From NCBI GenBank assembly GCA_023418755.1, contig JAEZZE010000043.1, positions 1 through 11,412 on the forward strand: a stretch of 11,412 nt of DNA, in the 5' to 3' direction. Position 1 is the first letter of the stretch. Every line of letters begins with the position of its first letter. Position numbers and translations under genes: made by a program. The notes below the pieces were generated by a model that did no database searches, had not been told where the DNA came from, and saw only the letters and a list, made by a program, of their open reading frames with translations. Shown here in pieces: positions 1 to 7,308 of the stretch. The stretch is from Bacillota bacterium. GTDB taxonomy: Bacteria; Bacillota; Bacilli; Paenibacillales; Paenibacillaceae.

Positions 1-19
1 ATCCGTAACTTGACATCAT
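1..19 (-). CDS. 5' end of a gene cut by the window edge
   Basis: Only the first codons are present: two consecutive ATG codons (starts at 19 or 16), then TCA AGT TAC GGA. A good ribosome binding site, GGGAGGG on the minus strand (24-30), precedes them at a spacing that suits either ATG. The start lies 112 nt behind the stop of the solute-binding protein gene on the same strand. In clusters of this type the following genes are usually the two membrane permeases of the ABC transporter, so a permease is a reasonable guess from context. The sequence itself does not identify the product. Confidence 0.4.
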
Positions 20-70
20 TGGGCCCTCCCGTTCCTCACGGCGCCGGGCCGGAGCGCCTTAGAAGCAGCG

Positions 71-99
71 CCGGCGGCGGAATCCCGTTCCGCCGCCGG
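71..99 (-). other. Strong stem-loop behind the solute-binding protein gene
   Basis: A perfect 12-bp inverted repeat (71-82 with 88-99, arm CCGGCGGCGGAA) encloses a 5-nt loop. It begins 32 nt past the stop of the binding-protein gene. No run of T follows on the minus strand, so it is not a classical intrinsic terminator. A good ribosome binding site and start codon lie beyond it at 16-30. It could be a partial terminator or an mRNA 3'-end stabiliser that raises binding-protein output over the downstream gene. Confidence 0.55.
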
Positions 100-131
100 A
101 CGCCTCGGCCGGTCCGGTCCCGGACAGCCGA

Positions 132-1610
132 TTACTTGTTGCCGTAATTGTTGTCCTTGGACCAGCCTTTCTCCTGCTTGATCTTCTCCGCTTCTTCCTT
201 CATATTCTTGTCGATAAGCTCGACAAGCTGATCCGTCGTAATATCGTTGAGGACATAGCGTTGAATTTGCTGCAGCACAAACTGCCGCGCGTTGGTACCG
301 AGAATAGCCTGCGAGTTCAGATCGATCTGGTTTTGCGGTCTATATTTCGGCAAGTAACGCTCCAGGTTGGCGTTCGGCTCGATGCCGCTAGCCGTAGGCG
401 TAATCCAGTTCATGTCCGCAAGCTGCGTTGCGATCGCCGGAGACGTGTAGAACATGATGAAATCCATCACTTCGTCTTGAATGTTCTTCTTGATCGCCGA
501 CGGCATCACGACGAACGCGTCGGCCAGATCTCCGAACTCGGCGGGATCTTCATTGGACGTCGGGGCGATATCCTTCGTGATGACCGGAAATTCGAACGTA
601 TCCCAGTTAAACGGCGGCTTCATGTCGCTGGCAAACGGCTTGGCGTCGATATTGATCGTGAACGTGTGCGCGGCTTTGCCTTGCAGCCACATATCCCGCG
701 CTTCCGCCATCGTCATCGCCATCGCGCCGGGCGCCCAGTAGCTCGTGAACTGCTTGAACAGCTCGTACAGCCCGCGCACCTCCGGCTTGTTCACGTCGAT
801 AATGCCCTCGTCCACGGCTCTAACGTATTCGTTCTGCTCATACTTGTTGTTTTTGTACAGCGAATCGATCTGGCTCACGTACTGCTCCTGGGTCTGCTGC
901 GCCGTAAATCTTGCGAACCAGTCCCATGCCGACGTCACCTTGAGGAAACCGGAGAACGGCTCCGCGCCGATGTTGGCCTGACGAATCGCCTCGAAGTTGG
1001 CGATCATCTCCGGGAACGTTCTAGGCGCTTTAAGCCCAAGCCGGTCGTACATGTCTTTGTTATACGCGATTTTCAACGTGACCATCGAAGTGGCGATATT
1101 GTTGAGCTTGCCGTTGCGCGTGGAGCGCATCAAGTTAAGATCGACTTCGCGGAAGCTTTCGCCCCATTTCTGGTTCGTATAGGGGCTTATCTTCTCTAGG
1201 TAGGGGTCCATTTCCAATACGTTGTAGCCTTTGTCGTTGTATTTCGTGTAGGGAAGGTCATAGCTGAAGTCCATAATGACTTCCGGCTCCTGATTGCCGG
1301 CCAGCTGGGCAGCCATCCAGACATCGAAATCCGCGTTGTTCTGGGCGACTTCCTCGAAGCTGATCGTGACATTCGGTTTGATTTTTTTGTACTCGGCAAT
1401 GGCCAGATCCAAGCCGGCTTTTTTGCCGGGGCCGGCCCATGAGGCGATTTTGAACGAGATGGGGGCGTCCCCTCCGCCGCCGTTTTCCGCGGCCGGAGAC
1501 GAGCTCCCTTTGGAGCCGGAGTCGCCGCTGCCCCCGCAGCCGGCGAGCAGCGTTGCGGTAAGACCGAGAAGAACCAGCAGGGTAACAATCGTTTTAGATG
1601 ACGCTTTCAT
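132..1610 (-). CDS. Sugar ABC transporter solute-binding lipoprotein
   Basis: This 492-residue protein captures a ligand outside the cell, probably an oligosaccharide, for an ABC importer. It has a short positive N-terminus, a hydrophobic segment (about 8-23) and a lipobox L22-A23-G24-C25, so Cys25 should be lipidated and anchored to the membrane. A Gly/Ser-rich linker (26-48) follows, then a family 1 extracellular solute-binding fold to the C-terminus. Length and composition fit the family, which is abundant in Paenibacillus. The start is the ATG at 1610, with GGAAGGGG (1621-1628) 10 nt upstream. It sits behind the YesM/YesN-type kinase and regulator, the usual arrangement for a regulated transporter, and a cre-like site lies in its upstream region. 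No permease or ATPase is in the window. The ligand cannot be read from the sequence. Confidence 0.93.
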   Translation of the reverse strand: MKASSKTIVTLLVLLGLTATLLAGCGGSGDSGSKGSSSPAAENGGGGDAPISFKIASWAGPGKKAGLDLAIAEYKKIKPNVTISFEEVAQNNADFDVWMAAQLAGNQEPEVIMDFSYDLPYTKYNDKGYNVLEMDPYLEKISPYTNQKWGESFREVDLNLMRSTRNGKLNNIATSMVTLKIAYNKDMYDRLGLKAPRTFPEMIANFEAIRQANIGAEPFSGFLKVTSAWDWFARFTAQQTQEQYVSQIDSLYKNNKYEQNEYVRAVDEGIIDVNKPEVRGLYELFKQFTSYWAPGAMAMTMAEARDMWLQGKAAHTFTINIDAKPFASDMKPPFNWDTFEFPVITKDIAPTSNEDPAEFGDLADAFVVMPSAIKKNIQDEVMDFIMFYTSPAIATQLADMNWITPTASGIEPNANLERYLPKYRPQNQIDLNSQAILGTNARQFVLQQIQRYVLNDITTDQLVELIDKNMKEEAEKIKQEKGWSKDNNYGNK

Positions 1611-1640
1611 ATCTGTATTTCCCCTTCCGATGGATGAACT

Positions 1641-1671
1641 GGCGACCCGTATCCGGGTTCCGCCGAAGCGG
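1641..1671 (-). promoter_or_regulatory. Overlapping hairpins in the leader of the binding-protein gene
   Basis: Two small stem-loops overlap. One pairs GGCG-ACCCG (1641-1649) with CGGGT-(TC bulge)-CGCC (1654-1664) around a 4-nt loop. The other pairs 1660-1663 with 1668-1671 and, read on the minus strand, has a UUCG tetraloop. They share bases 1660-1664 and so cannot form together. They lie 30-60 nt upstream of the start codon, just beyond the ribosome binding site. No T-run follows either. They may be mRNA-stabilising structure; a switch function is only a possibility. Confidence 0.35.
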
Positions 1672-1683
1672 TTGTCCGCGAAC

Positions 1684-1697
1684 TGAAATCGCTTACC
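1684..1697. promoter_or_regulatory. Catabolite-responsive element (cre), probable CcpA site
   Basis: The plus strand reads TGAAATCGCTTACC. Against the CcpA operator consensus TGWAANCGNTNWCA this matches 13 of 14 positions; only the last base differs. The site is near-palindromic and lies 74 nt upstream of the ATG of the solute-binding protein gene, in the intergenic region behind the response regulator gene. It suggests repression or modulation of the transporter by CcpA when preferred sugars are present. I could not place a convincing sigma-A promoter relative to it, so the direction of the effect is open. Confidence 0.65.
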
Positions 1698-1752
1698 TCA
1701 AAGTTAACCCCTCGGCGGGAAAAAGATAATGCGGTAAACTTGTGTCGAATGT

Positions 1753-3327
1753 TTAATTTTTTGTCTTGCTTCTCTGATAGTCGCTTGGCGTCATTCCGGT
1801 ATGCTTGCGAAACACTTGGCTGAAATACCGTTGATCCTCGTATCCGACAAGACTCGCGATTTCATACACTTTGCTGGACGGATTGCTTAGGAGCTGGCAG
1901 GCTTTATCGATGCGGATTTGGGTCAAGTAGTGCAGATACGTTTCCCCCGTCTTTTTTTTGAACACTTTGCAGAAGTAGCTGGGGTCGATGAAAAACTTTT
2001 TGGAGATCGCGTCCAGATCGATATTGTCCGCATAGTGCGTTCTCATGTACAAAATAATGTTGTCGAGCTGTTCGCCCCCGGTATGCTCGAAGCTCCTGTC
2101 GAAATGCGCACGAACGCTCTGAAAAATAGTTAAGAGCCAGTCGCTTAGTCCTTCGAGCGTGTCGTGCTTCCTCATTTTGTCCGAGGAAGAAATGTCCTCT
2201 CCCATGAGCTTGTCCGCCGCAAGCCCCATTTCGCTCAGCGCCTTGCGGACTTCATATAGCAGCTCCGAGCAGATGCGATACACATCCTGCGGAGGGAGAC
2301 TGCCGCTGCGGCGAATTTCCCGAAAGAAGCCGTCCAGCTCCGACAGCACGCCCGCTTCGTCGTTCTCGCTTACGGCCGCCAGCAGCCTGCGAGCTTGCTC
2401 CTGGGGTGCCGGCGAGTATTCCCCGCTCTCTTCGGGAATCGTCCGATAGGCAATGACCGAGCCTCCGCCCCGGAACATTTTGTGCTGCAGCGCAAGCTCC
2501 GCTTGCCGGTAGAGCTCCTTCAGCTCAGTCAAAGCTCCAGCCTCCGACACGCCGAACGTGAGCGTCATCCCGAGCCACTCCTTAACCTTGCCCGATATTT
2601 CCGATAGCCCTACCGCAACGTTCGGCTCCATGTCCCGCTCTCCGCCAAGCAGCATTGTCCCAATTCCGTCCCCAAGCGCCAGATGCAGACGGACTCCCCG
2701 CCTGTCGAGAGCCGCCGTTATGAACTCCTTCAGTTTGTCGTCGCCGAGCAATTGCGCCTCGCCTTGCAGCAGCGCCACCTGATAGCGTTCGTCCGTTAGC
2801 CGAATATTGTAATAAACGAGTCTTTCGTCGTCGATCGACGATGGAGAGACTGCTCCGGTCGCCAGATCGCGGACAAGCTTCTCTCTGACGAAGGAGAAAC
2901 TGTCCGATACGGCAGACTGCAGGACATTCCAGTCCGCCTTCGTTTTCGCAGTACTTTCAATTTGCTTACGGATCCCGCTCATTACGGAGATCAGTTCCCG
3001 CTCCTCCACCGGCTTGAGCAAGTAGTCGGATACCCGGCTCTTGAGCGCGCGTCTGGCGTACTCGAATTCGTTAAATCCGGTCAATACGACAAAATGAGGC
3101 GTAAGCCCGTCCCGCAGGCAATCTTCGATCATCGCCAATCCGTCCTTGTAGGGCATTTTGATGTCGGTCAGCACGACTTCCGGTTGAAGCTTACGGATCG
3201 CCTCCATGCCCTCTTCGCCGTCCCCCGCGGTTCCGACAATGCTAAAGCCCAGTTCGTCCCAATCCACGAACTGCTCCAAGCCTCTTACGATCATGGCGTC
3301 GTCATCAACGATAAGAACCGTATGCAT
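1753..3327 (-). CDS. YesN-like response regulator, AraC-type DNA-binding
   Basis: This is the cytoplasmic transcription factor partner of the adjacent sensor kinase, 524 residues. The receiver domain (1-122) has the acidic pocket D8/D9/D10, the phospho-acceptor D55 in LTDIKMP, T83 and K105 in LLKP. The middle region (about 150-300) resembles the degenerate GGDEF-like domain common in YesN relatives; no intact GGDEF motif is seen. The C-terminus (about 422-520) is an AraC/XylS double helix-turn-helix with the typical end motif (YFSQVFRKHTGMTPSDYQ). The start ATG has GGGGG (3336-3340) 8 nt upstream and lies 14 nt behind the kinase stop, so the two genes are surely one operon. The neighbouring solute-binding protein gene is the likely target. 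No terminator is evident behind it, so read-through into the binding-protein gene is possible. Confidence 0.94.
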   Translation of the reverse strand: MHTVLIVDDDAMIVRGLEQFVDWDELGFSIVGTAGDGEEGMEAIRKLQPEVVLTDIKMPYKDGLAMIEDCLRDGLTPHFVVLTGFNEFEYARRALKSRVSDYLLKPVEERELISVMSGIRKQIESTAKTKADWNVLQSAVSDSFSFVREKLVRDLATGAVSPSSIDDERLVYYNIRLTDERYQVALLQGEAQLLGDDKLKEFITAALDRRGVRLHLALGDGIGTMLLGGERDMEPNVAVGLSEISGKVKEWLGMTLTFGVSEAGALTELKELYRQAELALQHKMFRGGGSVIAYRTIPEESGEYSPAPQEQARRLLAAVSENDEAGVLSELDGFFREIRRSGSLPPQDVYRICSELLYEVRKALSEMGLAADKLMGEDISSSDKMRKHDTLEGLSDWLLTIFQSVRAHFDRSFEHTGGEQLDNIILYMRTHYADNIDLDAISKKFFIDPSYFCKVFKKKTGETYLHYLTQIRIDKACQLLSNPSSKVYEIASLVGYEDQRYFSQVFRKHTGMTPSDYQRSKTKN

Positions 3328-3341
3328 ATCCTATTCCCCCG

Positions 3342-5120
3342 TTATGTTTCGATCTGTCTTTTGCAAGGTATCCGCACGCTAACGCTCGTATAGCTATCCG
3401 GCTCGCTGTCGATCGAGAGCCCGTAAGGTTCGCCGAAGAAAAGCCGCAGCCTGCGATGAACGTTAATCAAGCCGATATGGTCCTTGTCCGTGTTCGGATC
3501 GTCCAGATTGCGTTGAATTTCTTCCAGGCGGTCCAGAGCGATGCCGGCCCCGTCGTCCCAAATCCGAATCAGCACGTCGTCGCCGTCGGCGCAAGCCGTA
3601 ATGGAGATCAGCCTCGCCCCCCGCCTTTGGTTGATGCCGTGCTCGATTGCGTTTTCCACCAAGGGCTGCAGCACCAGCTTTAAAATCACGATGTCCTGCA
3701 GAGAATCCGGAACATCGATCCGAACGTCCAAGCGTTCCTCGTATCTTAGCTTTTGGAGCTTGATGTAGCTGGTCAAGTACGCCAACTCGTCGGCCAGCGT
3801 CGTGCGCCCTTTCTGGTCGGAAATGATATAACGGAAAAGATGCCCCAGCGCCTTGATCATTTCCGCCGTGCCCGGGTCCTTGTTGACGATGGCCAGCATG
3901 CGAACGGATTCCAGCGCGTTGTATAGAAAATGCGGCTTGATCTTGCTCTTCATGGCGTCGAATTCCGCTTCCCGCTTCATCAATTCCACCTGGTGAATGC
4001 GATTCTTCGTTTCGTTCAAGTCGGCTACGAGCCGATAAAAGCCTTGCCCGAGCCCGGCAATCTCATCCTGCCGCACGTGTACCGGGGTAGGCCAGAAGGC
4101 GAAGTCGCCGTTAGTAATCCGCTGCTTCACTTCCTTGGACAGCCTCTTAAGCGGCAGCGTCATTCGGTGCGCCAGGAGCGCCGCCAATAGAAACGCCCCG
4201 ACGACGCATAAGCCGGTAGACAGCATAATGACACGCTTGATACCTTGCTGCGTCTGCTGCGTCTCCTCGAACGGAGAGGAGACGATCAGATTCCAATCGC
4301 TGTTTGGCAGGGCGTCATATACCGTCAATCGGCTCCCTGTTCCAGACTCGTACACGCCCGACAAATCGAGCTGGTCGCCCCCTGCCGCTTGAGCGAATGA
4401 ACCGGAGGCAAGCGCTGTGCCTACCGCTGCCTCGTCCGAGCCGGAGATCATCCGTCCATTGCGGTCGGAGATCAGTATTTCCGAGCCGTTCGCGAGATTT
4501 ACCGCCGAATTGATGCTGGAAAAATCGCGTTCGGAGAAGGCGATCAGCACAACGCCAAGAGGACGGAACGCTTCCTCCGCCTTGATGAACTGTTTGACCT
4601 TGCGAGCGACAAAAATATATTTTCCGTTATGGTCGTAGCTTCCCCAATAGGGCTTACCGTCCAGTCTGTTCACGGCCTCCAGCCAATCCGCATCCCGATC
4701 GGGCAGAAACGTATTGGCTCCCGCATACGTTCTGTCTCCTGACGTGCTCACGATGGCGATCTCCTTGGCGCGGATGCCGTGGATTTTAAGCTCGTAAAAC
4801 TGTTTCTCCAGCAAGTTGGCGGCTGCGATTTTCTGCTGCACGTTCCCCGTCCAGTTGGTCTTCAGAATCGGATCGATGATCGCCGGATTGGTCATAATCA
4901 GCAGCGCGGCGTCCGCCGCGCCTTCCATGAAGCTCGACAAGTTTTCCTTCGAGTGCTCCAGCGCCGTCTCCATCATATCCATGCCGTTGCGATGAATCAT
5001 TTCGGAAAATTTATCGATCGTAAAAACGGAAATGATCGTTGTCGGGGTAATAATAAACACCAGCAGCAGAATCAAAATTTGCGAGCGAACGCTGCCTCCG
5101 ATCATCCATCCTTTAATCAT
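3342..5120 (-). CDS. YesM-like sensor histidine kinase
   Basis: This 592-residue membrane sensor has one transmembrane segment near residues 14-34 and a second near 297-319. The large region between them should be extracellular and is probably a Cache-type ligand-sensing domain. A HAMP linker (about 320-372) follows, then a His_kinase (LytS/YesM class) domain with the phospho-acceptor His397 in KIKPHFLYNALES. The ATP-binding domain has the N-box QPLVENAIEHG (485-495), G1 WDDGAGI (521-527) and G2 GLINVHRRL (550-558), so it looks active. The ATG at 5120 has AGGGGTGA 9 nt upstream; an in-frame ATG five codons later with AAAGG before it is an alternative. It should phosphorylate the regulator encoded 14 nt downstream. 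The signal is unknown; a sugar, or the binding protein loaded with sugar, is an inference from context. Confidence 0.94.
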   Translation of the reverse strand: MIKGWMIGGSVRSQILILLLVFIITPTTIISVFTIDKFSEMIHRNGMDMMETALEHSKENLSSFMEGAADAALLIMTNPAIIDPILKTNWTGNVQQKIAAANLLEKQFYELKIHGIRAKEIAIVSTSGDRTYAGANTFLPDRDADWLEAVNRLDGKPYWGSYDHNGKYIFVARKVKQFIKAEEAFRPLGVVLIAFSERDFSSINSAVNLANGSEILISDRNGRMISGSDEAAVGTALASGSFAQAAGGDQLDLSGVYESGTGSRLTVYDALPNSDWNLIVSSPFEETQQTQQGIKRVIMLSTGLCVVGAFLLAALLAHRMTLPLKRLSKEVKQRITNGDFAFWPTPVHVRQDEIAGLGQGFYRLVADLNETKNRIHQVELMKREAEFDAMKSKIKPHFLYNALESVRMLAIVNKDPGTAEMIKALGHLFRYIISDQKGRTTLADELAYLTSYIKLQKLRYEERLDVRIDVPDSLQDIVILKLVLQPLVENAIEHGINQRRGARLISITACADGDDVLIRIWDDGAGIALDRLEEIQRNLDDPNTDKDHIGLINVHRRLRLFFGEPYGLSIDSEPDSYTSVSVRIPCKRQIET

Positions 5121-5182
5121 CGTTTTGCTTCACCCCTGAACTCGTAAGCGCTGTCATGAATCAGCTGCCGTTATATTTCAGC

Positions 5183-5191
5183 AGTATAGCA
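5183..5191 (-). promoter_or_regulatory. Extended -10 promoter of the kinase-regulator operon
   Basis: On the minus strand the sequence reads TGC-TATACT, an extended -10 element with a near-consensus hexamer. No good -35 hexamer is found 16-18 nt upstream, which fits an extended -10 promoter or one needing an activator. The predicted transcript start is about 5176, giving a leader of about 55 nt before the kinase ATG. Confidence 0.5.
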
Positions 5192-5222
5192 GGTTATTTC
5201 TCGTTCGGATACTCCGAGCCCC

Positions 5223-5292
5223 CAAAGCGCTCCTTCTGCCCTCCCTCGCACATATCGACAAACTTCGACAGTCTTCTCCAAGCGCCTTCTGC
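5223..5292. repeat. Direct repeats between the kinase and SLH promoters
   Basis: Two kinds of short direct repeat are seen on the plus strand. An imperfect pair, CAAAGCGCTCCTTCTGC (5223-5239) and CCAAGCGCCTTCTGC (5278-5292), lies about 55 nt apart; the second copy abuts the -10 of the SLH gene. Between them TCGACA occurs twice (5255-5260 and 5265-5270), exactly one helical turn apart. Such spacing suits a regulator binding one face of the DNA, but no known operator is recognised. Confidence 0.35.
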
Positions 5293-5298
5293 TATAGT
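5290..5298 (+). promoter_or_regulatory. Extended -10 promoter of the SLH protein gene
   Basis: TGC-TATAGT on the plus strand is an extended -10 element 37 nt before the ATG of the SLH gene. There is no clear -35 at 16-18 nt. It mirrors the TGC-TATACT element serving the divergent kinase gene about 100 nt away. Confidence 0.5.
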
Positions 5299-5334
5299 AG
5301 GTTTATTCTTATTTTCGATTAGGAGAGTAGAACT

Positions 5335-7212
5335 ATGATCAATAAGCTGCGGGTCACTTTAGGTCTCTTGCTCGTCATCGTACTCGCTTTTCCGATTTTA
5401 GCTTCCGCGGATAGCTCGTCCGGCTTCCAGGACGTGGGCGGCACGCATTGGGCGAAGGAAGAAATCAGCAGCATGGCTCGGTTGGGGATCGTCGCGGGCT
5501 ACTCCGACAATACCTTCAAACCGAACAAGGAGGTTACGCGCGAGGAGTTCGCGGCTTTGATTACCCGGGCGTTCTATCTGGAGCTGCCTTCCGAGGACCT
5601 GAAACCTTCGTTCGTCGACGTCTCCTCGTCTCGCTGGTCGTTCGTAGCCATCGAGGCCGCCAAGGATTACTTGACGGGTTATTACCCGCCGTCGGGCAAA
5701 GCCTTCTTCGACCCGAAGGGATCGGCCACGCGCGAAGACGTGGCGGTAGCGTTGGTGAAGACGCTCGGCTATCAGCCCGACGATTTGGAGAACGAGAATA
5801 TTCTGATGTGGTATAACGATACTGCGAGCGTTTCTCCGAACGTGAAAACCTACTTCGCCCTGGCTGTCGAGAAGAAGCTGATTAGCGGCTACGGGGAAAA
5901 TTCCTTGGCTCCGGACAAGCCGGTTACGCGGGCGGAAGCTACGACGCTGCTGTACCGGGCGATTAAAGGAGCGGCAGCCGATGCCGATCAATCCCTTATT
6001 CTGAATGTCGAAGCGCCCGAGACGGTCTCTACTCCGACGTTCTATATCACGGGAGATGCGACCAAGGGAGCCCAGGTGTTCATCAACAATGAACAGGCCG
6101 AAGTCGTTCAGGGGCAATTCCGTGTCGGTTTCCGCCTGAAGGATGAGGGAACGTACACGTACACGGTGTCGGCGAGAATGCCCGGAGGCAAAACGCAGTC
6201 CGTAACGAAGAAGGTGACTTTCGCGAAGGGCGCCCCTACCTTGGAGGTCAGCGGCATTCCGGAAACCACCGACAAGCAGGAAATCGAAGTGAGATGGAAA
6301 GTCAAAGACGAGAACGATCCCAATCCGAAAGTATCCGTCAACGGCGAGCCCCAGCACTATTCCGCAACCTCCGCCAGGGTTTCCTTAAAGGATGGCAGCA
6401 ATGAAATTATCGTCGTGGCGGAGAACGGCTACGGCCAGTCGGCTAAAGTCGTCAAAATCGTCGTTTTCCAAGGAGGCGGTCCCGTATTGGAAGTGCATAA
6501 CGTTCCCCAGACGACCAACCGGGACATGCTCAAGATCAGTTGGACGGTCAGCGACAAAAACGACTATTCGCCGAAGGTATTCGTCAATGGAGAAGCGGCC
6601 GGCAGCAGCACCAACATGACGGTATCGCTCAGACCGGGACCGAATACCATTACCGTCAAAGCGATGAACAAGCTGGGCAAAATTACGGAGAAAACCTTCG
6701 AGGTTCGCATGGAAAACAGCGGTCCGACCTTGACGGTCGCTCCCCTCCCGGAAACGACGGACAAGGAATCGCTGACGCTGAGCTGGAACGTGTCCGACCC
6801 GAACTATAATCGAGTCCAGGTGTATGTCAATAATCAGTCGTTCTCCGGCAGCAGCACATCGGTCAAGCTTAGCCCGGGACCGAATTCGATCCACATCAAA
6901 GCGGTCAATACCAACGGCGAGGCTTCGGAGCAAACCTATAACGTCGCCTTCGACCCGGCGGCCCCTCAGTTCAGCCTGGGGTATGCGCCGGAGACGACGG
7001 CCTCCCAAACGATTACGCTGAGCTGGACCGTCAGCGACGAGAACGACCGGAGCCCGATGGTTTACGTGAACGACCAGTTGATCAGCTCCAGCATGACGAA
7101 CGTCAAGCTGACTCCCGGCGTAAATACGTTCAACTTCGTCGTCAGCAACAAATACGGAAAATTGACGAAAACGACTTACACGGTCACCTATATTCCGCCC
7201 GAGTCCGAATAA
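5335..7212 (+). CDS. Secreted SLH-domain protein with Ig-like repeats
   Basis: This is a 625-residue surface protein. A signal peptide covers about residues 1-25 (likely cleavage after ASA). Three SLH domains follow (about 31-75, 93-142, 160-210); each keeps the Thr-Arg core (VTREE, ATRED, VTRAE), so binding to the pyruvylated secondary cell-wall polymer is expected. The rest (221-620) is four clear repeats of about 80 residues plus a divergent first one, each a beta-rich Ig-like unit resembling the glucodextranase-B type. No catalytic domain is seen, so it is probably structural or a glycan-binding or adaptor protein. The start has AGGAG (5321-5325) 9 nt upstream. It is transcribed away from the sensor kinase gene through a shared regulatory region and ends at a terminator. 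The exact ligand or partner is unknown. Confidence 0.92.
   Translation: MINKLRVTLGLLLVIVLAFPILASADSSSGFQDVGGTHWAKEEISSMARLGIVAGYSDNTFKPNKEVTREEFAALITRAFYLELPSEDLKPSFVDVSSSRWSFVAIEAAKDYLTGYYPPSGKAFFDPKGSATREDVAVALVKTLGYQPDDLENENILMWYNDTASVSPNVKTYFALAVEKKLISGYGENSLAPDKPVTRAEATTLLYRAIKGAAADADQSLILNVEAPETVSTPTFYITGDATKGAQVFINNEQAEVVQGQFRVGFRLKDEGTYTYTVSARMPGGKTQSVTKKVTFAKGAPTLEVSGIPETTDKQEIEVRWKVKDENDPNPKVSVNGEPQHYSATSARVSLKDGSNEIIVVAENGYGQSAKVVKIVVFQGGGPVLEVHNVPQTTNRDMLKISWTVSDKNDYSPKVFVNGEAAGSSTNMTVSLRPGPNTITVKAMNKLGKITEKTFEVRMENSGPTLTVAPLPETTDKESLTLSWNVSDPNYNRVQVYVNNQSFSGSSTSVKLSPGPNSIHIKAVNTNGEASEQTYNVAFDPAAPQFSLGYAPETTASQTITLSWTVSDENDRSPMVYVNDQLISSSMTNVKLTPGVNTFNFVVSNKYGKLTKTTYTVTYIPPESE
5995..7194 (+). 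repeat. Five tandem Ig-like repeats in the SLH protein
   Basis: The units are about residues 221-297, 299-378, 381-459, 462-539 and 542-620. In the last four the motif P[EQ]TT recurs at residues 309, 391, 472 and 552, spacings of 82, 81 and 80. It is followed by [SR]W-x-V-x-D and later by a segment like L-x-P-G-x-N-T-I. The first unit lacks most of these motifs. Similarity is mainly at protein level; the DNA copies have diverged, so this is an old duplication. Confidence 0.85.
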
Positions 7213-7233
7213 CGGGCTAATCGCGGCACGCCA

Positions 7234-7273
7234 AAAGCCCCCCTCCCGATCCGAAGATGCGGAGGGGAGCTTT
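7234..7273. terminator. Bidirectional Rho-independent terminator
   Basis: The stem is CCCCTCC (7240-7246) with GGAGGGG (7261-7267), extended past one mismatch by AAAGC (7234-7238) with GCTTT (7269-7273). The A-tract on the left and T-tract on the right serve both strands. It lies 21 nt past the stop of the SLH gene and 35 nt past the stop of the convergent oxidoreductase gene, so it can end both. Confidence 0.8.
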
Positions 7274-7308
7274 ACGTTGCGTTGCTGCCGAACAATTTTT
7301 CTGATCCG

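Noticed and set aside
10..15. TTGACA on the plus strand as a -35 element
   Set aside because: No matching -10 lies 16-18 nt downstream in the GC-rich sequence, and the bases overlap the probable start of the minus-strand gene.
261..1199. Open plus-strand frame of about 312 codons inside the binding-protein gene
   Set aside because: It is antisense to a convincing lipoprotein gene, with arginine- and valine-rich composition typical of shadow frames.
5398..6357. Open minus-strand frame of about 319 codons inside the SLH gene
   Set aside because: It runs antisense to a gene with clear SLH domains and repeats. The product is arginine-rich without any family motif, as expected from a GC-rich complementary strand.
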